Below are positions 14,760 to 22,954 of a stretch of DNA of 32,587 bases, one piece after another (the first letter of the stretch is position 1; every line of letters begins with the position of its first letter). Source of the DNA: an uncultured Bacilli bacterium. Its GTDB lineage: Bacteria > Bacillota_I > Bacilli_A > RF39 > UBA660. Location: positions 1 through 32,587 of the forward strand of contig CAJTUR010000018.1 of NCBI GenBank assembly GCA_910579535.1, read 5' to 3'. A model generated the notes under the pieces. It made no database searches and was not told the origin of the DNA. It worked only from the letters and a program-made list of their open reading frames with translations. A program made the position numbers and the translations under genes.

Positions 14760-15860
14760 ATGTCTTTGAAAGCGGGTATTGTTGGTTTACCCAATGTTGG
14801 TAAATCGACGCTTTTTAATGCTATAACGAAAAAAAATATTTTGGCCGCCAATTATCCTTTTGCTACGATTGACCCAAATGTTGGTATGGTTACCGTGCCA
14901 GATGCGAGACTTGAGTTTTTAGAAAACTTATATGTTCCCCAATCTTGTGTACCCACAACTTTTGAATTTACTGATATTGCTGGACTGGTTAAAGGGGCAT
15001 CTAAAGGTGAGGGGCTTGGTAATAAGTTTTTGTCTCATATTCGTGAAGTGGATGCAATTGTTGAAGTGGTCCGATGTTTTAAAGATTCGTCTATTATTCA
15101 TGTTGAAGGCGACGTCGATCCTATACGAGATATTGAGATTATTAACTTAGAGCTTATTTTGGCGGACTTAGAAATTATTGAAAATCGTATTTCTAAAATT
15201 GAAAAGAAAGCGATGACGACTAAAGATAAAGAAGCCTTGCAAGAATTAGAAGCTTTAAAGAAAGCTCAAAGTGCTTTATTAGATAATCAACCTTTAAGAC
15301 TGATTGATTTTTCCGAGGAGGAGCTTAATCTTTTAAAATCCTTTAATTTTATTACTTTAAAACCCATGATTTATGTTGCGAATGTTTTAGAAGAGGATGT
15401 GGTTTTGGGAGAAAATGATTATACTAAAGACGTTTTTTCTTATGCTTCTAAAGAAAAGTCTTCGGTTATTGTGATGTGCGCTAAAATTGAATCTGAACTT
15501 GCTGAGTTAGAAAGTAGTGAAAAACAAGCTTTTTTAAGTGATTTAGGAATTTCATCAAGTGGACTGGATAAACTTATATTTGCAACGTATGAGCTTTTAG
15601 GCTTACAAACTTTCTTTACGGTGGGTAGTGATGAGGTGAAAGCGTGGACCTTTAAAAAAGGAATGAATGCTAAAACGTGTGCTGGACTGATTCACAGTGA
15701 TATTGAAAGAGGATTCATTAAAGCGGAGATTATGAAGTTTAATGATTTAGAAGAATTAAAGGATGATAAAGTGGTTCAAGAACGTGGTAAATTGTATTTA
15801 GAGGGAAAAGATTATTTGATGCAAGATGGCGATATTGTTTATTTTCGTTTTAATGTCTAG
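14760..15860 (+). CDS. ychF: Ribosome-associated ATPase YchF (OLA1/EngD)
   Basis: This 366-residue Obg-family P-loop protein hydrolyses ATP rather than GTP and binds ribosomes. G1 is GLPNVGKSTLFNAIT (about residues 8-22). The ANYPFATIDPNVGMVTVPD segment follows. G3 is DIAGLVKGASKGEGLGNKFL. The G4 position reads NVLE instead of NKxD, the feature that gives YchF its ATP preference. A helical hairpin lies at about 130-180 and a TGS domain at the C-terminus (KAWTFKKGMNAKTCAGLIH, then DGDIVYFRFNV). Full length and intact. AGAGGTGAT is the ribosome binding site. It is the conserved neighbour of parAB and rpsF in Firmicutes. Confidence 0.96.
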   Translation: MSLKAGIVGLPNVGKSTLFNAITKKNILAANYPFATIDPNVGMVTVPDARLEFLENLYVPQSCVPTTFEFTDIAGLVKGASKGEGLGNKFLSHIREVDAIVEVVRCFKDSSIIHVEGDVDPIRDIEIINLELILADLEIIENRISKIEKKAMTTKDKEALQELEALKKAQSALLDNQPLRLIDFSEEELNLLKSFNFITLKPMIYVANVLEEDVVLGENDYTKDVFSYASKEKSSVIVMCAKIESELAELESSEKQAFLSDLGISSSGLDKLIFATYELLGLQTFFTVGSDEVKAWTFKKGMNAKTCAGLIHSDIERGFIKAEIMKFNDLEELKDDKVVQERGKLYLEGKDYLMQDGDIVYFRFNV

Positions 15861-15862
15861 TC

Positions 15863-15891
15863 TTTGCTTTTGTATGGAAGCGTGATATAAT
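15863..15891 (+). promoter_or_regulatory. Promoter of the BI-1 family gene
   Basis: TTTGCT (15863-15868), 17-base spacer, TATAAT (15886-15891). The upstream TGA makes this an extended -10 as well. It starts right after the ychF stop, and AGGAGG at 15907-15912 precedes the ATG. Confidence 0.7.
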
Positions 15892-15917
15892 ACATATATT
15901 GATTTAGGAGGAATCGT

Positions 15918-16565
15918 ATGGAAAGTAAATTAATGAGTAAAACATTTATTTGGATGTTTATAGGACTATTGGTCACTTTTATTACTGGCTATGGTGTGGC
16001 TTCTAATGAAACCATGATTATTAATATTTATAAAAATTCAATTTATATTGTTTTATGTATTGTAGAGTTAATATTAGTCATCTTTTTATCAGCAAAAGTG
16101 CATTCGATGAGTAAAAATATGGCCAGGATTTGTTTTATTATTTATAGTTTTGTGACCGGTCTTTCATTATCTTCAATCTTTGTTATTTATAGTTTATCAT
16201 CCATTTTGTATGTTTTTCTAATTGCGGCGGTTGTTTTTCTTGTTTTTGGTCTTCTTGGCTATTTTACAAAATTGGATTTAACAAAACTAGGAACCTATTT
16301 GATGATGATTTTATTTGGCGTAATTGTTTGCTTTTTAGTTAATCTTTTTTTGAACTACGAACAATTCGATTTTGTATTAACTTTAGTTAGTATGGTCGTC
16401 TTTATGGGATTTACGGCTTATGATGTTCAAAAGATTAAGAGACTAGCTGAGAATAGTACTATTCCAGAAGATAATTTAAGTATTGTTGGAGCTTTAAATT
16501 TATACTTAGATTATATTAATATTTTCTTAGATTTATTGAATTTACTTGGAAAATCAAAAGACTAA
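15918..16565 (+). CDS. Bax inhibitor-1 (BI-1/YccA) family membrane protein
   Basis: This 215-residue protein has seven hydrophobic segments. BI-1 features are the first segment FIWMFIGLLVTFITGYGVA, the SFVTGLSLSSIF motif in segment three, and the final FMGFTAYDVQKIKRLAE, followed by ALNLYLDYINIFLDLLNLLG with the conserved Asp residues. Bacterial members act as pH-sensitive leak channels or protect FtsH substrates; the role here is not known. It has its own promoter and a terminator, so it is monocistronic. Confidence 0.85.
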   Translation: MESKLMSKTFIWMFIGLLVTFITGYGVASNETMIINIYKNSIYIVLCIVELILVIFLSAKVHSMSKNMARICFIIYSFVTGLSLSSIFVIYSLSSILYVFLIAAVVFLVFGLLGYFTKLDLTKLGTYLMMILFGVIVCFLVNLFLNYEQFDFVLTLVSMVVFMGFTAYDVQKIKRLAENSTIPEDNLSIVGALNLYLDYINIFLDLLNLLGKSKD

Positions 16566-16577
16566 TGGGTCTTTTTT
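16556..16577 (+). terminator. Rho-independent terminator overlapping the BI-1 stop codon
   Basis: AAAAGAC (16556-16562), short loop, GTCTTTTTT (16569-16577). The stop codon is in the loop. Confidence 0.8.
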
Positions 16578-16591
16578 CTTTTGGTTCATTT

Positions 16592-16600
16592 TGTTAAAAT
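16592..16600 (+). promoter_or_regulatory. Extended -10 promoter of the gene at 16618
   Basis: TGTTAAAAT, identical to the element before parA. GGAGGG (16607-16612) and the ATG at 16618 follow at normal distances. Confidence 0.5.
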
Positions 16601-16617
16601 GATTTTGGAGGGTGTTT

Positions 16618-17328
16618 ATGGAATTGTGTCGATTAATGGTGGAAATAAAAACTTTTGGTTTTGAAAATGAAACGATACCTCATGAAGTAATGAGTGGAAC
16701 TTTAGAAAATGTGGATTCTTATACTTTTAGATTTCAAAATGAAAAAGTTTGGTTTGCTTTTGAAAAAGAAAAAATTTTAGCCAATATCAAAAGAAAAAGA
16801 ATTCAGTCGGGTAAATTTATACCTAATGATATTGAATTTTTAAGAGTCTATATTTTGAAAAAAGTCATCAAAATAACAAATGTTCCAAATGATTGTGGTA
16901 ATAAATCTATTTTAAAAGATGAGCAAAAGGAGGTAGAGATAAGGCCTTTATTTAAAGAGATTCAGTCTCAAAATCAAGTTGTTTTGTTAGAAAATGTCAT
17001 CAAGAATAGAATGTTTAAGGGAAATTTAGAAATGTTTTATCAATTAACTTGTGAATTAGGAGATGACGTTGGATTTTTTTATAAAGTTCCAGATTATTTA
17101 CAAATGAAAATGGTTCTTTCTTTAGATGGGCTTACTATTAATGCTATTTATAGGTATTTATCTAATCATGAAAGATTTATGGCTTTAGCAAGGCTTTTAC
17201 TTTTGGTTAATCCAACTTATGAAGAAATGAAAAAAGAATATCAAAGACTTTTTGAGGACTTCCAAGAAAATGTTGTAGAAGGAAATTATCGTTTAGAACG
17301 AATTAGAATGCCTTATAGGGAAGACTAA
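16618..17328 (+). CDS. Cytoplasmic protein of unknown function
   Basis: 236 residues without membrane segments or a signal peptide. I do not recognise it. The N-terminal half looks mixed alpha/beta (CRLMVEIKTFGFENETIP, then VWFAFEKEKILANIKRKR). The middle has a basic-hydrophobic strand, VYILKKVIKITNVP, and a lone Cys. The C-terminal half is helical, with NRMFKGNLEMFYQLTCELG and TINAIYRYLSNHERFMALAR. There are no obvious catalytic motifs. The frame is open to a GTG at 16612, but GGAGGG fits the ATG at 16618 better. It has its own promoter and lies between the BI-1 gene and a small operon. Confidence 0.6.
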   Translation: MELCRLMVEIKTFGFENETIPHEVMSGTLENVDSYTFRFQNEKVWFAFEKEKILANIKRKRIQSGKFIPNDIEFLRVYILKKVIKITNVPNDCGNKSILKDEQKEVEIRPLFKEIQSQNQVVLLENVIKNRMFKGNLEMFYQLTCELGDDVGFFYKVPDYLQMKMVLSLDGLTINAIYRYLSNHERFMALARLLLLVNPTYEEMKKEYQRLFEDFQENVVEGNYRLERIRMPYRED

Positions 17329-17387
17329 GAGAAAGTACTAGAAAGACTTCTATTGCTTATTTTTATTTATGAAAATATTTTAAAATA

Positions 17388-17396
17388 TGATATAAT
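17388..17396 (+). promoter_or_regulatory. Extended -10 promoter of the deoxyribosyltransferase-like/Nudix pair
   Basis: TGATATAAT, a perfect extended -10, in the otherwise empty stretch 17329-17435. No convincing -35. TGGAGG at 17426-17431 precedes the ATG at 17436. Confidence 0.6.
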
Positions 17397-17435
17397 AGCT
17401 TGGTCACTATGAAAAAGATTTTGTATGGAGGTTCT

Positions 17436-17837
17436 ATGAAAAAAGTAGTTATTGCTGGAAGTGCTAAACTTCAAAATGAAGTAAATAAATGGTTGGAAGT
17501 TTTTGAAAAGAAAAATTATAAAATATTGGATTATCCAAAAAAAATAGAAGAATTAAAATTTATGGAATTATATCCAAATATACATACTGAATTTTTAGAA
17601 AATATTACTAAAACTGATATGTTGTTTTTAATGAATGAAGATAAGAATGGCATAGTTGGATATATTGGTTATGAAGTCTATGCTGAATTGCTTTTTGGAT
17701 TATCACAAAAATTAATTTATAATAAAAATATTGAATTAGTTATTTTAAAAAAACCAAATAAAGAAGTGGGCTGTTACGAAGAAATCGATTTATGGCTAAA
17801 ACTTGGGTGGATAAAATTATATGAGGATGAAATATAA
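17436..17837 (+). CDS. Nucleoside 2-deoxyribosyltransferase-like protein
   Basis: This 133-residue protein starts with a Rossmann-like strand, MKKVVIAGSAKLQNEVNKWL. It continues with TKTDMLFLMNEDKNG (an Asp after a beta strand, as in the substrate pocket of this family) and IVGYIGYEVYAELLFGLSQK, resembling the glycine-plus-Glu motif that holds the catalytic Glu of 2-deoxyribosyltransferases. Family members exchange or remove bases in nucleosides or nucleotides. The frame is open back to 17400, but TGGAGG places the start at 17436. The stop overlaps the ATG of the Nudix gene by one base (TAATG), so both belong to one transcript and may act together in nucleotide clean-up. Assignment is by motif impression only. 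Confidence 0.55.
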   Translation: MKKVVIAGSAKLQNEVNKWLEVFEKKNYKILDYPKKIEELKFMELYPNIHTEFLENITKTDMLFLMNEDKNGIVGYIGYEVYAELLFGLSQKLIYNKNIELVILKKPNKEVGCYEEIDLWLKLGWIKLYEDEI

Positions 17838-18403
17838 TGGATTTAAAAGAACAAATAGAAAGCTACATACCATTTGATGAAAACGAATAAAAGATTAAAG
17901 AATATATGTTAAAATGGATGGATACTTTTGATGATGTATTAACTAAGGAAAACAAATTTGGACATTTTGCTTCTTCTGTTTTTGTAGTAAATAAAGAGAG
18001 AACAAAAATGCTTGTTATTTATCATAATATATACGATGCATGGATTTTTCCAAGAGGACACGCTGATGGAGAAAAAGATTTGTTATCCGTTGCAATTCGT
18101 GAAGTGGAAGAAGAAACCGGTCAAAAAACAAAAGTATTAGATCATTCTATTTTTGCTATTTCTGCTTCACCTATTGCGGGGCATGTTATAAGGGGAACTT
18201 TTGTTCTGGCTCATACTCATTTGGATGTTGTTTATTTATTGGAAGCGGATGACACAGAAAAACTTGCTTTTAGAAAAGATGAAAGTAAAGGAGTTAAGTG
18301 GATTACTTTTGAAGAAGCCATTGGGGAGAGTATTGTTGATTTTATAAGACCTGTTCATAAAAGGTTAATTAAAAAATTAAATTCTAATAGGTCAATTTAC
18401 TAA
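17837..18403 (+). pseudogene. Nudix hydrolase gene interrupted by an in-frame TAA
   Basis: From the ATG at 17837 the frame reads MDLKEQIESYIPFDENE, then TAA at 17888-17890. It continues in the same frame as KIKEYMLKWMDTFDDVL and on to 18403. Replacing TAA with CAA gives one uninterrupted 188-residue protein. The Nudix box is GHADGEKDLL followed by AIREVEEETG. The first Glu of the consensus box is Lys here, while the REVEEE metal-binding core is intact. The TAATG overlap with the upstream gene marks 17837 as the original start. Translation might restart at ATG 17906 (MLKWMDTF), which keeps the whole catalytic domain, so the fragment could still work. No good ribosome binding site precedes 17906. 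Confidence 0.7.
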
Positions 18404-18436
18404 TTTTTTTGGCATAAATTTTGAAAAAATAAATAG

Positions 18437-18465
18437 TTTACATTAAAGGTTATTTTTGTTATAAT
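18437..18465 (+). promoter_or_regulatory. Promoter of the rpsF-ssb-rpsR operon
   Basis: TTTACA (18437-18442), 17-base spacer, perfect TATAAT (18460-18465). About 65 bases of leader separate it from rpsF. Confidence 0.8.
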
Positions 18466-18538
18466 CTTAAGCGAGTATGAATTTACTCCTTGCTTTAGTA
18501 AAACTAAAGCCGAGTTAGACCATGAGGAGGTGTAGAAT
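18466..18538 (+). promoter_or_regulatory. S6:S18-type autoregulatory leader of rpsF
   Basis: The leader contains two hairpins: GAGTA/TACTC (18473-18477 with 18484-18488), and a strong stem GCTTTAGT (18492-18499), loop AAA, ACTAAAGC (18503-18510). CCGAG follows at once. A hairpin flanked by CCG just before rpsF matches the leader bound by the S6:S18 complex, which represses the operon when both proteins are in excess. GAGGAGG (18524-18530) is the ribosome binding site. Motif match is by eye. Confidence 0.65.
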
Positions 18539-18829
18539 ATGAAAAAATATGAAGTAATGTTTATTGTTAAATCTGCACAAGAAAGTGCGGATATTAAAAA
18601 ATGTGCTGAATCTATGAAAACAATTGTTACTGATAATAAAGGTAAAGTTGTTGACTTTAATGAGCTTGGTGAGAAAAAATTAGCTTATCCAATTAAAAAA
18701 GAAATCAGTGGTTATTATTACGTTATACATATTGAAGCTGATAATGCTGCTCGAAGTGAGCTTGATCGTAAAGCTTCATTAAATGAAAATATTTTAAGAC
18801 ATTTAATCATTCGATTAGATGAGGAGTAA
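18539..18829 (+). CDS. rpsF: 30S ribosomal protein S6
   Basis: 96 residues, the usual length. It opens MKKYEVMFIVKSA and has the S6 fold markers NELGEKKLAYPIKKEISGYY and NENILRHLIIRLDEE at the C-terminus. S6 binds 16S rRNA in the platform as a pair with S18, whose gene is two positions downstream. GAGGAGG lies 8 bases before the ATG. First gene of the rpsF-ssb-rpsR operon and target of the leader upstream. There are 5 bases between its stop and ssb. Confidence 0.97.
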   Translation: MKKYEVMFIVKSAQESADIKKCAESMKTIVTDNKGKVVDFNELGEKKLAYPIKKEISGYYYVIHIEADNAARSELDRKASLNENILRHLIIRLDEE

Positions 18830-18834
18830 GAATT

Positions 18835-19299
18835 ATGAATAAAGTTATTTTAATTGGAAGACTTGCTAGAGATCCTGAAAAGCGTAGTACCATGAGTGGG
18901 TCAGATGTTACGCGATTTACTATTGCTGTTACGCGTACTTATCAAGATCAAAATGGTGAAAGAGGCGCTGATTTTATTAATTGTGTTGCTTGGAGAAAAC
19001 AAGCTGAAAATATTGCAAAATATTGTGTCAAGGGAACGCAAGTTGCTGTTGAGGGTCGTATTCAAACTGGAAGCTATGATGCTCAAGATGGTTCAAAACG
19101 TTATACAACGGATATTATTTGTGATAATGTTACTTTTTTAGGAACCAAAGGTGATAGTCAAAATAAAGAGAACAATTACAGTTCTAATCCTACTGACCAT
19201 TATTCAACGGGTGACATTCCTACTTCTGATATCTCTGAAGATCCTTACAAAGACTTTGGAGAAGAAATTGCTTTAACGGATGATGATTTACCATTCTAA
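18835..19299 (+). CDS. ssb: Single-stranded DNA-binding protein
   Basis: This 154-residue protein binds single-stranded DNA as a tetramer during replication and repair. The OB-fold domain, about residues 1-105, begins MNKVILIGRLARDPEKR and includes TRFTIAVTRTYQ, FINCVAWRKQAENIAKY and GTQVAVEGRIQTGSYD. A short, low-complexity linker follows. The C-terminal acidic tip is DDDLPF, which recruits partner proteins. Intact, and in the standard position between rpsF and rpsR. Confidence 0.97.
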   Translation: MNKVILIGRLARDPEKRSTMSGSDVTRFTIAVTRTYQDQNGERGADFINCVAWRKQAENIAKYCVKGTQVAVEGRIQTGSYDAQDGSKRYTTDIICDNVTFLGTKGDSQNKENNYSSNPTDHYSTGDIPTSDISEDPYKDFGEEIALTDDDLPF

Positions 19300-19316
19300 G
19301 GAAAGGAGAATAGATT

Positions 19317-19532
19317 ATGCCAGAATTTCGTCGTAAAAAGAAAAAAATTTGTCAAATGTGTGCTGGTAAAAGTGTTGATTATAAAGATGTTATGATTATT
19401 AATAAATACATTAATGAAAAGGGAAAGATTTTACCTCGTCGTATGACTGGGGCTTGTGCAAAACATCAAAGACATATTGCTCAACAAATTAAATATGCTA
19501 GATTTATGGCTTTAATACCTTATGTTAAATAG
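19317..19532 (+). CDS. rpsR: 30S ribosomal protein S18
   Basis: 71 residues, normal length. Very basic N-terminus (MPEFRRKKKKICQMC). The S18 markers are VDYKDVMIINKYINEKGKI, LPRRMTGACAKHQR and the C-terminal QIKYARFMALIPYV. It forms a pair with S6 on the ribosome and on the operon leader. Cys12 and Cys15, with Cys42 in GACAKHQ, could form a partial zinc site as in C+ forms of S18. AAAGGAGA precedes the ATG. A strong terminator follows. Confidence 0.97.
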   Translation: MPEFRRKKKKICQMCAGKSVDYKDVMIINKYINEKGKILPRRMTGACAKHQRHIAQQIKYARFMALIPYVK

Positions 19533-19551
19533 ACAAAAGTCTATTTTTTTT
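19527..19551 (+). terminator. Rho-independent terminator of the rpsF operon
   Basis: AAATAGAC (19527-19534), AAAA loop, GTCTATTT, then a run of T. It overlaps the rpsR stop codon. Confidence 0.9.
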
Positions 19552-19604
19552 ATGATAAAAAATAAAAGACTTGTGTTAGTATTTTCTCTTTCTTTTAAAA
19601 GATG

Positions 19605-19613
19605 TGATATAAT
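19605..19613 (+). promoter_or_regulatory. Extended -10 promoter of the rplI-dnaB operon
   Basis: TGATATAAT, 28 bases before the rplI start. The -35 region is weak (TCTCTT at the right spacing). Confidence 0.65.
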
Positions 19614-19640
19614 ATTTAAGAAACGAAAGGTTGGGATTTT

Positions 19641-20084
19641 ATGAAAGTCATATTGCTTCAGGATGTAAAGAAACAAGGAAAAAAGGATGCTATTATAGAA
19701 GTAAGTGATGGTTATGCTAATAATTTTTTAATTAAAAATAAATTAGCGGTTCCTTATTCAAAAAGAAGTAAAGAAGTATTGGAGCAAGAACAAACAGAAA
19801 GAAAAATAAATGAAGAAAATTTAATTGAATCCTTAATTTTAGTTAAAGAAAAAATTGAGAAAGCTAATTTAGTTTTTTATTTAAAAACAGGAAAGGAAGG
19901 AAAGACTTTTGGTTCAGTTTCATCTAAGCAAATTAGTGATAAATTAAAAGAGCAAGGCATTTCTGTAGATAAAAAATGTATTCATTTATCTGATACGATT
20001 ACCACTTTGGGTTCTTATGAAATCCAATTTGTGCTTCATAAAAAAGTTCAATTTAAAGTGACGATTCATTTAAAAGAAAAGTAA
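19641..20084 (+). CDS. rplI: 50S ribosomal protein L9
   Basis: 147 residues, normal length. The rRNA-binding N-terminal domain is MKVILLQDVKKQGKKDAIIE, followed by VSDGYANNFLIKNKLAVP. A long connecting helix rich in Glu and Lys lies at about 42-75. The C-terminal domain contains GKTFGSVSSKQISDKLKEQG. First gene of an operon with dnaB, 12 bases downstream, an arrangement common in Firmicutes. Confidence 0.97.
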   Translation: MKVILLQDVKKQGKKDAIIEVSDGYANNFLIKNKLAVPYSKRSKEVLEQEQTERKINEENLIESLILVKEKIEKANLVFYLKTGKEGKTFGSVSSKQISDKLKEQGISVDKKCIHLSDTITTLGSYEIQFVLHKKVQFKVTIHLKEK

Positions 20085-20096
20085 GGAGGAACTTTT

Positions 20097-21458
20097 ATGG
20101 CTGTGAAACAAATGCCTCAGAATAAAGAAGCTGAGATGAGTATTTTAGGGGTTTGTTTTTTAAATAAGTCGGCTTTAGAAAAGATTGCTGAAGAAGTCAA
20201 TGAATCGATGTTTTATAATGAAGCCAATAAAAAAATTTTTAAAGCTTTAGAAAATCTTTATAAAACTGGAACACCAATTGATATTACGACGGTAACGGAT
20301 GAACTGGATAAACAAAAGAATTTGAACGCAATTGGAGGCTTGGATTATCTTTCTGAAGTTATTGATTCGGTTGTTAATGCTTCTAATGTGGATTCTTATA
20401 TTAAAATTGTTAAAGAAAAAGCCATTCGAAGAAATTTAATTGATGCGGCGACGGATATTATTACTGAGAGTTATGAAGAAGAAAAAGACTTGAGTACGAC
20501 TTTAGATCAGGCGGAAAGAAAAGTGGCATTGGTGGCACGAGCAAGAACCACCAGTGAATTTATTACGATTAAGGATGCGTTAAGAAGAGCTCAAGAAAAT
20601 ATCGAGATTTTGGCTCGTAATAAAAGTGTTATTACTGGTTTGGAAACAGGTTTTTATGATTTGGATAAAGCAACAAGTGGCTTACATGAAAGTGAACTTA
20701 TTATTATTGCGGCAAGGCCAGGTATGGGTAAAACCGCTTTTGCTTTAAACTTAGCGGTGAATGCGGCAAAAACAACTGAAAAAGCTATTGCTATTTTTAA
20801 TTTGGAAATGAGTGCGGATCAATTGGTTAATCGTATGATTAGTGCTGTAGGAAGTATTGAAGCGGACAAATTAAAGACAGGGATGCTTAATAATACAGAT
20901 TGGAAAAAGTTTAATGAAGCCATGAGTCAGCTTGCGGATACGAATATCTATATTGAAGATAATGCGTCTATTACCGCTCCTGAAATTAAAGCAAAGTGTC
21001 GAAGTCTTGCCAGAGGCGAAAAGGGCTTGGCTTTAGTGGTTATCGACTATTTACAGTTATTAACAAGTGGAGCTAGAACCGAGTCTAGACAAGTGGAAGT
21101 ATCTGATATTTCTCGTAGTTTAAAAACATTGGCTATGGAATTAAAAGTTCCAGTTATTGCTCTTGCTCAATTAAATCGTGGGGTAGAACAACGAAGGGAA
21201 TCGAAGCAACCTAAATTAAGTGATTTGCGTGAGTCAGGGTCTATCGAACAAGATGCGGATTTGGTTTTGTTTATTGATCGTGCGGATTATAATCAAGCCA
21301 AAACAAGTGAGAAAAAGGAAACGATTGTTCCCGCTGATCTCATTATTGCTAAACATCGTCGAGGTTCAACGGGATTAGTCAATCTTTTATTTGAACTCGA
21401 TAAAAGTTGTTTTAAAAATTATTTGAAAGTAGCGAATGAAGAAGGAGTGAATTCATGA
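20097..21458 (+). CDS. dnaB: Replicative DNA helicase DnaB
   Basis: This 453-residue hexameric 5'-3' helicase moves on the lagging strand at the replication fork. The N-terminal helical domain (about 1-100) begins with MPQNKEAEMSILGVCF. The RecA-type ATPase domain has the Walker A loop ARPGMGKTAFALNLA (about residues 205-219), EMSADQLVNRMIS, Walker B LVVIDYLQLL, and the later ALAQLNRGVEQR, SDLRESGSIEQDADLVLFIDR and AKHRRGSTGLV (arginine finger region). Strong AAGGAGG site upstream. Its TGA stop overlaps the ATG of the next gene, which shows that TGA is a real stop here. In Bacillus the gene is called dnaC. Confidence 0.97.
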   Translation: MAVKQMPQNKEAEMSILGVCFLNKSALEKIAEEVNESMFYNEANKKIFKALENLYKTGTPIDITTVTDELDKQKNLNAIGGLDYLSEVIDSVVNASNVDSYIKIVKEKAIRRNLIDAATDIITESYEEEKDLSTTLDQAERKVALVARARTTSEFITIKDALRRAQENIEILARNKSVITGLETGFYDLDKATSGLHESELIIIAARPGMGKTAFALNLAVNAAKTTEKAIAIFNLEMSADQLVNRMISAVGSIEADKLKTGMLNNTDWKKFNEAMSQLADTNIYIEDNASITAPEIKAKCRSLARGEKGLALVVIDYLQLLTSGARTESRQVEVSDISRSLKTLAMELKVPVIALAQLNRGVEQRRESKQPKLSDLRESGSIEQDADLVLFIDRADYNQAKTSEKKETIVPADLIIAKHRRGSTGLVNLLFELDKSCFKNYLKVANEEGVNS

Positions 21459-22954
21459 AAAAGAAAGATAAAATACGCACCATTTTTATAACAATGGGAC
21501 TGGTTTTTTTATTCATGATTGTGGGGTTTAGTGAACGACTTTATAATCAAGCTTATAAAGTTTATCAAGTTTATTTAAATGGAAACAAATTAGGTTTAAT
21601 TAATGATCAAGATGAGTTGTATGCACTTATTAATGAAGAACAAAAAGAGATTAAGGAAACGTATCAAGTGGATCATGTTTATCCTCCTAATGGTTTTGAA
21701 ATTAAAGAATATAAAACTTATAATCAAAATGTCATTAGTGCTCAAGAAATTTATGATAAGATTAAAGATGAAGATGATTTTACTATTGAAGGTTATGTGA
21801 TTAAGATTAAGTTTAATAAAGAGGGAAAAGAGGATCTCGTTTTATATGTTTTAAATAACCAAATTTTCGAAGAGTCTTTAAAAAACGTTATTAATGCCTT
21901 TGTTGAGGAAAGTGATTTTAATAAATACATCAATAATAAACAAGAAGAAATTGAAGACGTAGGTCGTATTATTGAAAATATGTTTTTTGAAGAAACACTT
22001 ACTATCAAACCAGCTCATATAAGTGTGAATCAAAAAATATATACTGATCCTATTGAACTCACTCAATTTTTACTTTTTGGTTCGAATAAAGAACAAAGTA
22101 GTTATACAGTAAAATCTGGTGATACCATTGCTTCTATTTCCTCTGATAATCAGTTAAATACAAAAGAGTTTTTAATTGCTAATCCTAAATATAAGAGTGA
22201 AGAGAGTATTTTGGCAATAGGAGAAAAAGTAAATATTACCTTGATTAATCCGATTTTAACTTTAGTAGAAAGCATTTATTCTGTTGAAGATGCTGAACAG
22301 GTGTATGAAAAAGAAGTAGTTTATGATTCTAGTAAACCTCTTGATTATAGTGAAGTCACACAAGTAGGAATTCCAGGAATTGTTCGAACGAGTAAGAGAA
22401 CACAAATTGTAAATGGGGAAGAGAACCAAGGTTTTGATAAGATTAGTGATGTTGTGATTCGAGAAACTCAAAATGAAATTACAACAAAAGGAGGATATAA
22501 ACCAACAGGTGGTTATCAAGATAATGGTAAATATTGGGGCTGGCCAACGAATCGTCCTTATGTTATTACTTCTGGTTTTGAATGGCGTTGGGGATCTTTT
22601 CACGATGCGATTGATATTTCTGGAACAGGAATGGGTTCACCTATTTACGCTTCTCAAGCGGGTGAAGTGGTGGATCAATTTCATACTTGTCCTAATGTGG
22701 GGTATTACCGTAATCAATGTGGTGGTACATATGGAAATTATGTGGTGATTCGTCATGAGAATGGCTATTATACTATGTATGCCCATTTAACAAATAATGT
22801 AAATGTTAATATCGGGGATCAAGTGACGCGTGGTCAAGTGATTGGCTATATGGGAAGTAGTGGTTCATCAACAGGTACACATTTGCATTTTGGTGTTTCT
22901 AAAGGAGAACCAAATAAAGGAACTTGGATTAATCCATGGAGTTTGTTTAGATAA
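21455..22954 (+). CDS. Cell-wall M23 endopeptidase with LysM and G5 domains
   Basis: This 499-residue membrane-anchored or secreted peptidoglycan hydrolase has an N-terminal hydrophobic segment at about 9-26 after a basic start. A 190-residue region without a recognised domain follows. LysM at about 216-267 begins YTVKSGDTIASIS and binds glycan. A G5-type domain lies at about 270-350 (GIPGIVRTSKRTQIVNGEE, ending NEITTKGG). The M23 domain covers about 370-495, with HDAID for the first zinc site, MYAHL, and HLHFG near the end. All zinc ligands are present, so it should be an active metallo-endopeptidase. It overlaps dnaB by four bases (ATGA) and walJ by one, in the position where many Firmicutes have the walRK genes. 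Confidence 0.88.
   Translation: MKKKDKIRTIFITMGLVFLFMIVGFSERLYNQAYKVYQVYLNGNKLGLINDQDELYALINEEQKEIKETYQVDHVYPPNGFEIKEYKTYNQNVISAQEIYDKIKDEDDFTIEGYVIKIKFNKEGKEDLVLYVLNNQIFEESLKNVINAFVEESDFNKYINNKQEEIEDVGRIIENMFFEETLTIKPAHISVNQKIYTDPIELTQFLLFGSNKEQSSYTVKSGDTIASISSDNQLNTKEFLIANPKYKSEESILAIGEKVNITLINPILTLVESIYSVEDAEQVYEKEVVYDSSKPLDYSEVTQVGIPGIVRTSKRTQIVNGEENQGFDKISDVVIRETQNEITTKGGYKPTGGYQDNGKYWGWPTNRPYVITSGFEWRWGSFHDAIDISGTGMGSPIYASQAGEVVDQFHTCPNVGYYRNQCGGTYGNYVVIRHENGYYTMYAHLTNNVNVNIGDQVTRGQVIGYMGSSGSSTGTHLHFGVSKGEPNKGTWINPWSLFR

Noticed and set aside
22262..22603. Minus-strand frame within the M23 peptidase gene
   Set aside because: It is a shadow of a well-supported gene, with no start signal.
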